Positions 34,799 through 46,927 of a stretch of DNA of 64,000 nucleotides are shown piece after piece. The notes beneath the pieces are model-generated. The model saw nothing but the letters and a program-made list of their open reading frames with translations. It had not been told where the DNA came from and did not search any database. Source of the DNA: Laetiporus sulphureus 93-53 (lineage: Eukaryota > Basidiomycota > Agaricomycetes > Polyporales > Laetiporaceae). How positions within the stretch are numbered: position 1 is the stretch's first letter; every line of letters starts with the position of its first letter. The DNA lies in the NCBI RefSeq assembly GCF_001632365.1, contig NW_024468544.1, positions 203,366-267,365 of the forward strand, read 5' to 3'. A program made the position numbers and the translations under genes.

Positions 34799-35447
34799 TA
34801 CCATATACCTAAAACCAATAGGAGAGTTTTTCCCACCAAGCAGTGCTCAGTTCATGTCTCATCTATGCTAGGGCATCATGCTCAACTATGTCTACATCTA
34901 TTGCAATCACGTTCTACATCTCTGGGATTCTCAACACTGAGAGAGGCTGCACTCTCAGCAGTGGCCTCTAGCTCGACTCGGATTTCAGCCAGATAAGTCA
35001 CATTATTGCATTCTCATATCTCACGCCATCGCATTTCACTCGCACGCCACCAGTCACGAGTCTCAAACTAGGATTTCATCCCCATCAGACCCTGTAGCCT
35101 CGCTAGTGCTCAGGAGTTCATCGTTGGTGCTTGTTTCAGTCAGAAGTGCTCAGGGCTTCATCATCGGCACTTCACCCAGTTCAGAGGCAACTAGATCCTC
35201 ATCGTTGGTGCTTGATTCAGTTTTAGAGATGCTCAGGGCTTCATCGTTGGTGCTTCACCCAGTTCAGAAGCAATTAGAGGTTCGTCACCAGCACTTCACC
35301 AGCACTTTCTAGATATAGCAAGCCCTCATGCCACAGCCCAGACCTTTAGCCACCACAGTTCATGAGCACAGGAGTTGCCAATCACATTCTACACTCACAC
35401 ATCCTCACATTTCAGCTTTTGACTGTTTTCCAGTTGGAGGTGTCTCC

Positions 35448-35452
35448 ATAGT
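35448..35452 (+). repeat. Target site duplication (left) of solo LTR
   Basis: ATAGT, identical to 36109-36113 on the other side. The undisturbed sequence in copy A (tatagtcgagtcc) has this string once, confirming the insertion. Confidence 0.9.
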
Positions 35453-36108
35453 TGTTACAGTTTTACCTGACAAAGTCAATAAAAGGAACATACATGTTGG
35501 AATGTATTATTTTTTGTCATTTCAAGTCGAACAAGTCACATGACCTAATGGGAGATAAGATAACCGATCACCTAGTCACATGATCTCAGATCTCTCCCGG
35601 CATAGTCATGTGACACTGAGCTCCTCGGCATTGCATCATAAGGTGCAATCACCATGACACCATATTGCATGCTCAAGAGGGGCTCCATCTCCGTGGGATA
35701 TTATTAGGCAACCAATCAGGATAATTGGGACAAGTCGTACGATTGTAGCACCATCCAGTAGAATAGCGTGTGACCTGCTTATGTAGTACTGTACAGTAGC
35801 TAGACACTCGTGTATATAAGGACCAGCAAGATGAGGAGGAGACCTCAGTCTTATTCTCCTTCGTCCACCACTACCATCACAGAGGGGTCTTATCAGACAC
35901 TCTCAGTGTGCTATACATCCAGTTGCATTCTCTCATCTGTAATAGCACTGCCTGCCTCACCAGTAAGTCCTACTCTGCGACCAGCAACTTCGGCCTCGTC
36001 AGTGGGCACGTCGTATTGCCACAGTTCCTCGCTGTTGGCTTTTACTCAGAGACCCTCAAGGGGACTCTTATTTGGGTTGTCTATCTTTGTCATCGGCGTG
36101 CCGTGACA
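35453..36108 (+). mobile_element. Solo LTR, 656 bp, gypsy-type
   Basis: It begins TGTTACAG and ends GCCGTGACA, and is flanked by ATAGT on both sides. A TATA-like tgtatataag at 35811-35820 is followed by accagca..gaggagacctcag, matching the equivalent part of the 3' LTR of the dUTPase-bearing element (49137-49180). It therefore belongs to the same broad LTR family. No internal coding region remains, as expected after LTR-LTR recombination. The open frame at 35810-36106 is not a gene. Confidence 0.9.
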
Positions 36109-36113
36109 ATAGT
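36109..36113 (+). repeat. Target site duplication (right) of solo LTR
   Basis: ATAGT, matching 35448-35452. Confidence 0.9.
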
Positions 36114-36330
36114 CGAGTCCGACACTCACCGATTCAGAAGTCTTGACAATCTGATCCATTTCAAGCATCATAGCTGAACGACTCATGGCTGCCCGTCACT
36201 GCATTATCATCTGAAGTTCCCTGCAACCATAGCCCAAAGGGACCATGGATGGACAGAGCCCCAGTTCACCTTCCATCAGTAGGGGTTTGGTTAGGAGTGC
36301 TGCTCATGGCCAGGACACAGTTGAGCATAT

Positions 36331-38651
36331 CACTATTCAGAATTGGGGACCATGCAAAGATCTTTTGGAGGTCCGAGCCTTCTTAGGCACAATCAGAGTA
36401 GCAAGAATCTTCATCAAGGACTTTGCAAAAAGAGCTCACTCACTAATACAGCTCATGCAGAAAGGAGTCCCGTTTGAGTTCGGAGAACCTCAGCTCAAAG
36501 TGATGGAGGACTTGAAACAAGCCCTATTAGAGTCCCCCACATTGCACGCATTGACTATGACTCTTTTGCACCTATTATTCTGGCAGTAGACACCTCTCTG
36601 ATTGCAGTTGGGTATCAACTGTGTCAGGGTGCGAACGATGTATCGAAGAAATGGTACTTCAAGAGGTTTGGCTTGATCATGCTCAATGATCATGGAAAAT
36701 GGTTTTCACGGCCAAAACTAGAGTTATACGGACTATACCACATGCTCTGAGCACTCAAGTTCCACTTAACTGGTGTTCGGAAACTCATCATCGAAGTAGA
36801 TGCAAAATACATCAAGGGAATGTTGCAGAAACCTGATATCACACCCAGCGTGAGTATCAATTATTGGGTCATTGCCATTCTGATGTACCAATTCAAGCTA
36901 GTCCACATACCAGGAGTAATGCATGGATCAGATAATTTATCACGTTGACCTAAACAGCTGGAGGATCCACCGCCAGAACTGATTGAGAACATGGAGTTTG
37001 ATGACTGGGTAGATCAGATGCACAGTTTCATTCATCATATACTTCCCCTATCACAACACACGAGTCCTACACCGGTGACCGAGGATGGTCAATTTTTCAG
37101 AACGGGGGAGGATTCAGGCATTCAAGCTATTTTCGCACTACCAGTACAGGCAGATAACGGAACGGAGTTAATGGCAGAACAAAGCCCAATACCCTACACC
37201 AATGTCTCATGATCGGCAAGAGTCAAAAGGAATGATAAACTAATCAAGCAGATCACTGACTGGCTAAAGACACTGCAGAAGCTGGAGGATCTGACTGAAA
37301 GGGAGTATGATCACATGCTCAAATATGCAGTGCACTTCTTCAAGTGGGATGGACGACTTTGGCAAAAGGACGCTCAGGGATCACACAAGCTAGTGGTTCT
37401 ACCTGAACATTGTCTAAAGATTCTGGCCGGAGTGCACGATAAGCTGGGTCACTGAGGCATTTTTCTGACTCAGGCAGCCATGCGTGAACAATTTTGGTGG
37501 CCAGATATTGGTGCAGACATTGCGTGATTTATCAGAACCTGTAAAATATGCCAGAAATGACAAATTCATCAAATCCTGATCCCGCTGACTGTTGTGATAC
37601 CAGCACTGATCTTTACAAAAATATATATCGATATGATGCACATGCCACCCTCGAACAGATTCAAATATATCATGCAAGGATGATGCTCGCTCATGCACTA
37701 TCCTGAGTTTCGAATGCTTCGAGCAGAGACTGTGAAGGCACTTAGCGATTGGATCTTTGAAGACATCATTTGTCGGTGGGGAGCACTGTCAGAAATCATA
37801 ACAGACAATGAAGCCCCATTCGTGAAAGCCGTAGCCTATCTGGAAAACAAGTACCATGTCAAGCACATCTGGATCAGTGGTTATAACTCGCACACAAACA
37901 GAATAGTCAAATGTCCACATTTCGACGTAAGGCAGGGTCTATTTAAGGCCGCTGATGGCGAAGAATGCAAATGGAGCCAGGTAGCTCACTCAGTATTTTG
38001 GTCAAAAGGGTAACCATCAGAAGATGCATGGGATGCTCACCCTATTTCGCTATCACTGGTACCTAACCCATATTACCACTCGATATAGTCAAAGCAACCT
38101 ATTCGATTTTGGCACCAGTCAGAATGGTAACCACCACAGACCTGATTGCCAGCTGAGCGGAGGCACTATAAAAATGTCGAGAACAAGTTGTGCATATTCA
38201 CAATGCTGTTCACGAGGCTAGGAGAGCAGCGGCAAGATGATTTAAATGAGAACATGGACAAACAATCAAGAACTTTGACTTCAAATGCAGAGATCTAGTC
38301 CTAGTATGGCACACTTAGATTGAAAAAGCGCTTAACTGAAAAATGTGATCGCGATACATTGGACCATACATTGTGTTGTTTTGCAATCGGCAAGGAGCGT
38401 ACGTACTCTCTAAGCTGGATGGAGCGGTGTTGGACAGGCCAATAGTGGCATTTTGGGTGATACCCTTCATGGCAAGAAAGAAAGTCACCATATCTGAGGA
38501 AATGCTAGATGCATCGGAGTCCCGACTCAAGGAAATGAGTCAAGTGGAGGATGAAGGAGAGGAAAAACCTGAGGTAGAAGATGGTGAAGAAGAATCGAAA
38601 AGTGAAGAAGAGGACCAGCAGGCAGAAGAATCAAATGACGGTGAAAAGTAG
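36331..38651 (+). pseudogene. Ty3/gypsy pol remnant, copy 2 (RT end, RNase H, integrase)
   Basis: It starts inside the reverse transcriptase connection region (LLEVRAFLGTIRVARIFIKD, FEFGEPQLKVMEDLKQALLE), continues with an RNase H-like part (AVDTSLIAVGYQL, KLELYGLYHML, HVPGVMHGSDNLS) and the integrase (NWIFED equivalent: DWIFEDIICRWGALSEIITD; ISGYNSHTNRIV), and ends with an acidic C-terminal tail. Stops and frame changes are frequent. The catalytic Asp (ITDNEAPF) is kept but the integrase Glu position reads Lys (IVKCPHFDV). gag, protease and most of RT are absent; the left end joins LTR-like copy B directly. Confidence 0.8.
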
Positions 38652-38776
38652 CCCTCAACCAGGAGTCAGCAATGCGCTATATACAGTTTTCAAGATAATT
38701 CCTTTCATTCCTTCAAAAAAAAAAAAACTAGCTCAACTCTCAATCACAAGCCTATCTTAATGTTTCTTTTTCTTAT

Positions 38777-41700
38777 TCAAGTCATATCAATGGTTTCAAA
38801 CAAGCAACATAGATTTTGCAACCAGAGATGATGAGTACATTGCTCCATGTGTGCAGAGAAGCAGAACATGAGATACAGCATACAAAAACAAGCTGTGACT
38901 AAGCCCAGAGGCATCACTGTGCCAGTCCTCCTGCGAGAGACACTCAGATTTAGCTGCTTGCGACCAAGGAACTTGTGGTTGTCTGTGATCATCTTCTGCA
39001 AATCTTGGAGTAAAAGATCAAACTGTGACATGGTCACAGAAAGGCACATCTGCAGCTCATCATGTTCAGCAGTGATGGTGGCCAGGAACTCATCAGTGGT
39101 GGCCAGTTTTGACAAGGACGTGACAGCAGAACCCTTCGCACGCTTCTTGCCCTTTGACGACTTCATCTTGGATGACGTGGTGACTTCGGGCTCTTCAGGC
39201 AGCATGTGGAAGTGCTCACTCTTGGGCTCTGAATCGTCGATGTGAGCACGCTTGAAGGTGTGAGGGGTAACCAGATCTGTCAAGGCAAAATTGATTAGTG
39301 CACACATGAAGGGAGCAGAGAATCGCATACTGAAGTGACATGGTGGAATTTTCAATATATGGCTAGCACGGGCTGGCTCTTTCTTGCCTGGCTCCTTTCT
39401 TGAGTCTCGTGGCAGCAGAGGCAGCCTTCTCCTCAGCCAAGATGATTGGCACCGAGCCTTGTAGAAAGAATGTTGACAAAACATGCTAGAAAAGATAGAA
39501 CATGGGAAAGAAACTTACGGAGCTGCAGAAGCGCAGGCAGGCAGTCCTCGTAGCCACCAATGGGGATATTCTGAGGAAGGCCAAGTCACCTAGCAAGAGC
39601 AGAGCCCTCGCAGTTGGCCTTGCACTGTTCTTTGTCATAGGCTGTCTGTAGAGAGGCCACCTTGAGGGCCACATCCTTATCAATGGCAGATGGCAAAGGC
39701 CAGTGATGCTGGTGGTAGATGGCATCAAGCCTGACCCAACCAGAGTCGTCATTCAAGTTGAAGACCATAGAGCATGACCACCAAATACAGGCCTTGTGGT
39801 CACGGTGACACTTCCAGCAAATTGACTCGAACTCACTAAGAATGCAAGTTCTGGGTCACCTTCTCGAACTCAAGACAATGATAACACTATGATATGATAA
39901 CGGTCAACAGAACTCAGAACGGAGAAGGGGTGGAGCTTACCAAACAAGCAATGGTGGGCTTGTGCCATGCAGACAGGTACTCAGGAGACAGGGATCAGTC
40001 ACAGAAGGTATGAACTGGCAAGCACATACGTGGGTCCAGGACAGTGGTGGTGACCTTGGACGAATGGCCTTGGCAGATGGAGTAGGTGAAGAATCATCAG
40101 CAGAAGCTTCTTCATCATCGGCCAGTTTGTCCTGGTCGAAGTGGTGCACAGATTTGTCATCTTTGGGCTCTCCATCAGCATCAACCTCCATGGCAGAAGT
40201 GCCGGGCATGCTAGGCAGAAACAATGGATTGTCAGTGCTAGGTTAAAATTTTGATGATGACAAGGTTGGAGTCTCAGAAGCAAGTGCCTCAGTGCCAGAG
40301 GGAGCTGTGATGCATGAAGATGGAGCAAGAATGGCAAAAGGCAGGATGAGTGGAGAAGGAGCCGACGGCATCTCGCAAATCTCGATAATATCATATTCCG
40401 TGAGCATAGGAGTGGACGCAATGAAAGATGGAGGAGGGCTTGGTTTCTACATGGCCTTTTAAGATCAGCAAGGCAAAGGGCATGCAATCACATACCTAGC
40501 AGCCTGCCCCGGGGACAACAGCTCTTCACACCACACTAACCAGGACAGATGCGTGATGGGGTCTAACAAAGCATGGACCTTCTTGTGGAAATTCTTGGCA
40601 TGAACGTGTGCAGTCTCTTCAGGGATATCATCAAGAGCACGCTAAAAACAAAGAGGATTAGTATGGAAACAACAAGCCCAGAGTAGCGAGCTCACCAGGT
40701 AGAACATAAAAGCTTCAGCAGTGGTCTCTATCACACCTTCATCACCCAGAGTCCAGGCCACCTGAAGGTCCTCCCATCCCTCATAAAGATCGAGACACAT
40801 GGTGGTGACCTGTGGAGAGGTTTTTGAAGGAGACTGCAAGAAAGTGCTGCATTAGCCATCAAGGAAGGGACATGAAAGAAAAGAGACATACCGGCAGCGT
40901 GCTGACGGGTTGCGACAGCATTTGTGAAAAAGAAGAGGCCACGGATATGGGCATGCCCAGGAGCAGTGAAGAAGAATGAGGAAGAGGTGGAGGTAAGTCA
41001 TTAGATGTCATAGCAGCAACATTGGGGACAAAAATTGACACGTCAAGTTGGGCCAATAGGCGCGTCTTAAAAATAATGGTGAAATGAACATCGACCATGC
41101 AGTACCAAAGTCTGACTTTGCGAAAGCCCAACTAGTGTAGCACAATAGGGCAGGGTGCCCTATCCAGAAGGCAGCAAAGCAGAACTGAGACACACGAGAA
41201 GCTCAGAGGATGAGTCAATTTTTCCATTTTGCGTAAAGAAAATGAGTATGCATTACAAAGACAATGCCAACCACTCAGGCTATCATACAGAGGACAGGAC
41301 AGATGATGGGCTACATGAGTCTAGCCTGATGGAAACTCGCTTGGCTCATCAAACCACCCCTCCACAGCCTCTAGTCGGATTCTCAACCAATTAATTTCAG
41401 TGATCAAGAGGAAGTGTTCATGCTCAAAGACTTCCATCAGAAAGACTTGGTCCAGTCAGACATTCTGGATGTGGTGGAAGATGCGCCCCATTCCTGTGCA
41501 CACATTGGTCAAAACTAGCAGATGGAGATCCTACTAAGTTAAGAAAATGAACCAAATAATGGGTGAACGTATGCACAGGAGCGGGCTTGAGAAGAGAGCA
41601 TGAAGTGTGACCCAGGTGGCAGTGAATGCAGGCACATGAAGCACTGGCATTTTGAGAGACAGGGACAATGAGATATTCATCCATGGAGGAACAGCGAGAA

Positions 41701-42702
41701 CACTAGAAGCAGAGAGTCAGTAAACACGGATATCAGACTGAACAAGATGGACATACCTTGGCAGAAGGCCAAGGCTTGCCAAAATTGACAAGCATCTGCT
41801 TGAGCACCCCAGAAGTATTGCGGACGATATCCAGGTATTCTTAGAGAACCTTGGAGGTAATGGCTTTAGCATGCATGGCAGGTGCCTTGCCGAATGATGT
41901 AGCAGAAGCAGGAGGCTCAGGAGACCCTGCCAAAGAACCCACCATGGACTGCACACAAAAAATGGAGATAGCGCAAATGGTGGCGAGAGTCTCACTAAAC
42001 TCACACTTCACGAGCTCGATAGACGAAGCAAAAACACTCGACTCATGAATGAGCTTGGCAGCCACAGCAGTAGCAGCCGCAGCTGCATGATCTTGATCAA
42101 ATGCATCTACCAGAAGGCGATGGAGCACATGTGCCTGAGGAACTTTGTATCATGATAATCAACCACGAGATCCTCCATGCACCCCATTAGAAATGAGTCA
42201 CATGCAGTAACATGGGCCTGAGGCACTCCACTAAGTGTTTTCCAGTCTATCACCTTGACTATCTCCATCATCTTGGTGTGCAGTTCCATAGGAGAGTGCA
42301 AGGGACCAGCATTGATGGAGGCCGAGTGAAAGGCTGCAAGATCAGTACAGCCAATCATGACAGCAAGCCATAGGTCAAACTCAGGATGGGAGTGGAACAT
42401 GAGCCAATTGAGTATACTGGCCATGATGCCGAGAACTGGAGTGGCGATGGAAGGGTGACAAATGTGAAGCTCAGTCTGAATGGAAGATTAGCCACACGTC
42501 ACCCACACACGGGTCTCTGACTCACTGAAGTAAGCACGAACACATCCACCCAGTGATGCCATACCTCCTCTGGAGCATCAGGCACAGGTGCATCCATGAT
42601 TACATTGTCCAGAGTGAAAAGCCATGCTTTGGCTTAATCTGAAAGCTCCTTGAAGTTGAGAAAGTAAGAGGAGAAAATGCCAAGAGGAGGAGAAGAAGAC
42701 AT
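38777..42702 (-). pseudogene. Antisense gene of gypsy family, copy 2
   Basis: A ~3.9 kb coding-like region on the strand opposite to pol. A plausible start at 42702 gives MSSSPPLGIFSSYFLNFKEL and continues FTLDNVIMDAPVPDAPEEVW. Later parts include EFDLWLAVMIGCTDLAAFHS (42424-42107), an Ala-rich helix (DQDHAAAAATAVAAKLIHES), an acidic linker (40224-39937), CWKCHRDHKACIWW (about 39825) and a C-terminal region with a Lys-rich patch and heptad-like leucines (39200-38940). The CxxCxxDHKACxWW motif and its neighbours match copy 1. Apparent gt...ag introns interrupt it in minus orientation. Function unknown; the Cys/His motif suggests a zinc-binding fold. Confidence 0.55.
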
Positions 42703-42949
42703 GGCAAAGGACTTAAACACAGATGAACAGCAGCAAAAGGACAAGCTAGATGTATGAAGATGATGGACAGAGGATGGTCCAGGTTTCAGAATGGAGGAGA
42801 TGATACACACCAAAATGGTCTGCCCTCAGAAATCCTTCTGAAAGAGCAGCTGAGGGCCATGTGACTCGATAACACATATCTGTCAAGCAGAACAGTCCAG
42901 ACAGACCAGCACGAGGGCCCCTAACTCTGAAGAATCTGAGACAGCAGCA

Positions 42950-43990
42950 TCATATTACAAAGGGTCATACATGAGGCTCAGAAATGAGCAAGGACCCGTG
43001 CTTTAACACCACCAATTATGAGAATAAAGGAGAAGAGATGGAGCACGACGAGTTTGGCCAAATTAGCATGAAGATTCATTCTAAGTGAGAGAAGCACAGG
43101 ACAGCAGACCACTGGACCCTTGAGGGCCCTTACCTTCCAGTTCTCTGACTTGCGAGCAATGAAGAGGAGGAGGCAGAAATGTTTTGGAACTGTTTCAGAG
43201 GATCAGAAACGTGATCAAGGATTGGAAATGTCTTCTACTACATTAGAAGGTGCTATTCTACACCTATATAATGACCCATGTACCTACCATAAAAACAACA
43301 AGGAGTTCACCCTTCAGAGTTCAGTTCTAGGCCCATCATCTCGATAGAGCAGCGCACCCTATTCCACCTCACTCATTTACATCCTCGTATCACATCTAGT
43401 TAGCTCTTGACACTACGCAGAGTAGCACTCCTCACAGTGGCCCATAGCTCGACTCGAGAAGTGCCCAGTAAAGGGCACATTACTATGTTTTCCTCTCACG
43501 CCACCTCATTTTCTTTCTCATGCCATCTGTCACGAGCTCTAGCAACTCAGATCTCCATCTCCATCAGACTCCGTAGCCTCAGCAAGCGCCCAGATCTCAT
43601 CTATAGCACTGGAGAGAGCTGCATAGATGCCCTGGGGACCTAGAAAGTGCCCAACCCTCGTCCATAGCACTGGGGAGAGCTGCCTATATGTAGTTCCCAC
43701 ACCATCAGGTTGGTCAGCCAATAACCCACGTCACTGCTCAATTCTTAATCCTCGACCACCTGTTTGGTAGAGACACTCTCTGCCCTTCTAGCCATCCCAC
43801 ACAACTCAACCTCTTCTCAACTCATCTAGAGTTGGGGACACACCTAGTCTGAATCACCGCTCACCGCTCGATTTCAAGCACAATGTTGAACGACTCGCAG
43901 CTGCCCCTCAAGCATTATCAGCTGAAGTTTCTGCGACTGTGGCCCAAGGTGATCAAAGATGGACAGCTCAGATCTGCCTTCCTTGACAGG
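42950..43990 (+). repeat. Long LTR-like repeat, copy C (divergent)
   Basis: It shares with copies A and B the order tcagaaacgtg, ctatataatgaccc (43264-43277), gtggcccatagctcgactcgag, agactccgtagcctc and a tail before a gattgagcacatca-like end. It lies immediately downstream of antisense gene copy 2, just as copy B follows antisense gene copy 1. Confidence 0.6.
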
Positions 43991-45179
43991 ATAGAAGGTA
44001 GCTGGCAGCCAGGAAGCGATTGAGCACATCAGCGCTTGGTGGTCCTGGTCTGTTATCCTTCAGTGACCTATAACTGATTATCTTTCATATACCCAGCACC
44101 TACATGAGGATGAGGCTCAGGTCAAATACTGTTTTCTCTTCTTATTATCCTGGAGAGTTTACCTAGTCAGAGTTCGAGAGGCGTTTGAGTGTGCTTGGGA
44201 CTCCCTTATAGGATTTGGAATTACTTCTTCATCTTGCTGCATTTGCGAGTTAGACACCACTCTCGTAGTGGTTCTAAACCTAGACAGGTTGACCTAAAGA
44301 AAACCTCTTCCTAATGTTATGAAGTGTTTTCTTTGTAAACCTTCTGATCATGTGTGCTTTCTCACACATACTAGTCTACCACTCAGTGGACAGAGACTAA
44401 AGTATAGGATATACTTTACATCATCAACAGTTATGCAAACTGTCAACAGCATTTACAGTGTTGTCTTGACCTAGTAGATGATGTAGCAGTGAGGCTCTCA
44501 CTCTACCTTTGCTAAGTCCTTGCTGATGCAGCTACTGCACATTCACTCGCAGGTTACTAGGTTCACTGATCTGACTCCCCAGCAAGCATATGAGCTTGAA
44601 GATCCCTTGAAAGTGAGTGCAGATCCCTTCTGCTCACCAAAGATCAAAAGTATTGAGTTCAGAAAGTTCTGGAACAGGGAAGAGGTTCAGAGAACAAGGA
44701 GAAAGAGGTAAGTCTTCCTGGCCTGATCTGTGTCCCTTATATATTAGGGACCCATAGCCTGGAGTACTAGTACAAGGGGTCTCTGCAATACTATATCCTA
44801 AGTAAACCATAAGGAAACCGTAACCAGGGACTGTCTGGTGACTACTACAAGCCAGGTAATTGGCGAGCTAGGTGTCAGCAGACATGAAACACATACTGAA
44901 ACACTAAGGTCTCGATCGCAGATCCTAAAGTGAGTCTAATCGCATGAATTGAAAAACTGCTAACCCTAGAATATTGTCCACAAGACCCACGCACCATAAA
45001 TAGGAGGTACACATCACGTGACCCTGAGAGGTATCATGTGACGTCAAAGAGATGCTGAAATCGTAACAATTTCAATCCTTCTGACCATGCCTTGCCTGGT
45101 CAAGCCTGCCTTTTACCAGCTCTGACTACCTTGTATGGTATGCATGATGCGGAGGCAGTTATCATGACAAAAATTGATC
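43991..45179. other. Repeat-derived intergenic region
   Basis: A 63-codon plus frame (44520-44711) with a charged C-terminus could be a gag remnant, but no motif confirms it. Otherwise no gene seen. Confidence 0.35.
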
Positions 45180-45700
45180 AGTCATCTGGGCTCCCACCTG
45201 CTGCTCACTTTGTGTTTCATTCTCAGCCCATTTCTGTGCTCATCATTGTCAGTGCTTGATCCAGCAGAAGTGCTCAGGGCTTCATCATTGACACTTAAGC
45301 CAGTTTAGAAGCATTAAAGGCTTTGTCATCAGCACTTAGCCAGTTCATTTCAGATATAGCAAGTCTCCATAGCATTGCCTAAGTCTCAGCCACAACAGCT
45401 CATAAGCATTGAAGTCACTGATTGCATTTCAACACATACCCCATGCTCCAGCTTATGACTTTATCAGAGTCAGATGCATCACCATAGTCGAATCAATCAC
45501 TCATCAACCATGTTTGTGATCGATTCATTTCAAGCACCATAGCTGAATGACTCATGACCACCAATTGCTGCATTATCATCTGAAGTCTTCTGCAATTGTA
45601 GTTCAAGGAGACTGGAAGATGGAGAGCTTTGAACCACCTTCTATGTGATTTGATTAGGAGAGCTGCTTATCATCAGGACATAGTTGAGCATATCACTGTC
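45180..45700 (+). repeat. LTR-like repeat, partial copy D
   Basis: It contains the tandem-unit phrases of the family (catcattgtcagtgcttgat, gcttcatcattgacactt, cagatatagcaag) and the terminal text acatagttgagcatatcact. It corresponds to the right-hand third of copy A. Confidence 0.6.
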
Positions 45701-46054
45701 GACACATCAAAATTGACCTGTTTGAGCTGGTTCTGGATTTAAGAGATAACTCATGTCTAGTCAGAGCTACATCAGTGCTGATACATTAGCTTGTGTTTGA
45801 AGGATACTTCTGATGTAGTTTATGACAACTTCACTGAGAGTAATGGTTAGTTTTGAGGTTATGTCCTGAAATTCAGAGTGCACTGTTTCTGTAGACAATT
45901 TGTATGTTCTGTCTTGATGTACTTGTTTAGCTCTGAACTTGCTGTTAATCATTAGGACAGTGGATTCATAGTGAGGGCAGCTGTGCTGGCCATCTCATAC
46001 TGTTACATGAAGAGAAGGAGATAACTGATAAATTTTCAGGTCAATATATATCTT
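45701..46054. other. No gene recognised
   Basis: A 61-codon minus frame (45767-45952) is the longest open stretch and is not recognisable. Confidence 0.4.
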
Positions 46055-46925
46055 ATTTTAAATTATAGAATGGTATTGAACTGTTTCAGTATTAGCCTTA
46101 TCACTGTAAAAAGTCATCATTTTACAGAGTAAAAAATGCATGAGATAGTCACTTGAAGATGCCAAGGTTCTAATACCCTTCTTACATATTAAAAAGAGAT
46201 ATAAAAGGTTCACCTTTTTCTGATATTCACCTCCTGCATAACATCAACTTCAGTGGCTCTTAGAATTTCTATAAAATGCTACAAACTTGATAGCACTTTT
46301 CAGGAAAGCAGAATATATCATTTTAACTTCTCAAAATGCTGAGAAACCTCATTTTAATTTTCTGACACTGCAAAGGAAATATCAATTTCTGTTTCAAAAA
46401 AGATATTAACATTTTATTTAAATAATACAGCTTTTTGATCAAGTGAATAGAATTAAAAAGAGGCTTGAAAAAGGCTCATTTTGCAGCTTTTCTGAACATC
46501 AATTTTTATCAGACTGCTTTTATTTATAAAATGACAGGATACTGCTCCAGGAAAAAGTTGAAGAAACTTTCACAGATTTTTATACCTTTATTACTATAGA
46601 AATTGGTACTTTCTTTGCAGTGTCAGAAAATTGAAACAAGTCTTCTCAGCATTCTCAGAATTTAGAATGTATTTTTTCTAATTCTGAAAAGTGCTGCCAA
46701 CTTTCTAGCATTTAATAGAAATTTTAGGAGCCACTGAAGTTTATGTCATGCATAAGGTAAATGTCTAGAAAAGAAGAATGTTAAAACTTAACATTTTTGA
46801 ACAACTATCTCATAATCTTGCATGTCTCACTCTATGAAATGATGATTCTTTTGCAATGCACTGATGGCTTATATAAGTTCTAAGTTCATTATATGACAAC
46901 TTTCATCACAACAATGACATTTTTT
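46055..46925. mobile_element. Foldback / MITE-like long inverted repeat element
   Basis: The left arm (about 46060-46405) and the inverse complement of the right arm (about 46590-46920) align collinearly. Shared segments, with small variants, include cttcagtggctc, atttctat(a/t)aaatgct, gcacttttcag, caaaatgctgaga versus gagaatgctgaga, aattttctgacactgcaaag and atgagatag. Arm identity is roughly three quarters by eye. The AT-rich centre (~180 bp) has no ORF. The element ends almost exactly where the dUTPase-bearing gypsy fragment begins. Terminal repeats and target duplication could not be fixed. Confidence 0.75.
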
Positions 46926-46927
46926 TT

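Larger units (their letters stand above)
33905..36325 (+). repeat. Long LTR-like repeat, copy B (contains solo LTR)
   Basis: Homologous to 205-2045 throughout, with the same TATA-like box (34789-34798) and tandem-repeat cluster (35105-35310). It is interrupted by a solo LTR at 35453-36108. At its right end the text jumps directly into mid-pol sequence of the next gypsy copy. Confidence 0.7.

Noticed and set aside
35810..36106. 98-codon ORF inside 35.8-36.1 kb
   Set aside because: It lies wholly within the solo LTR and has no protein features.
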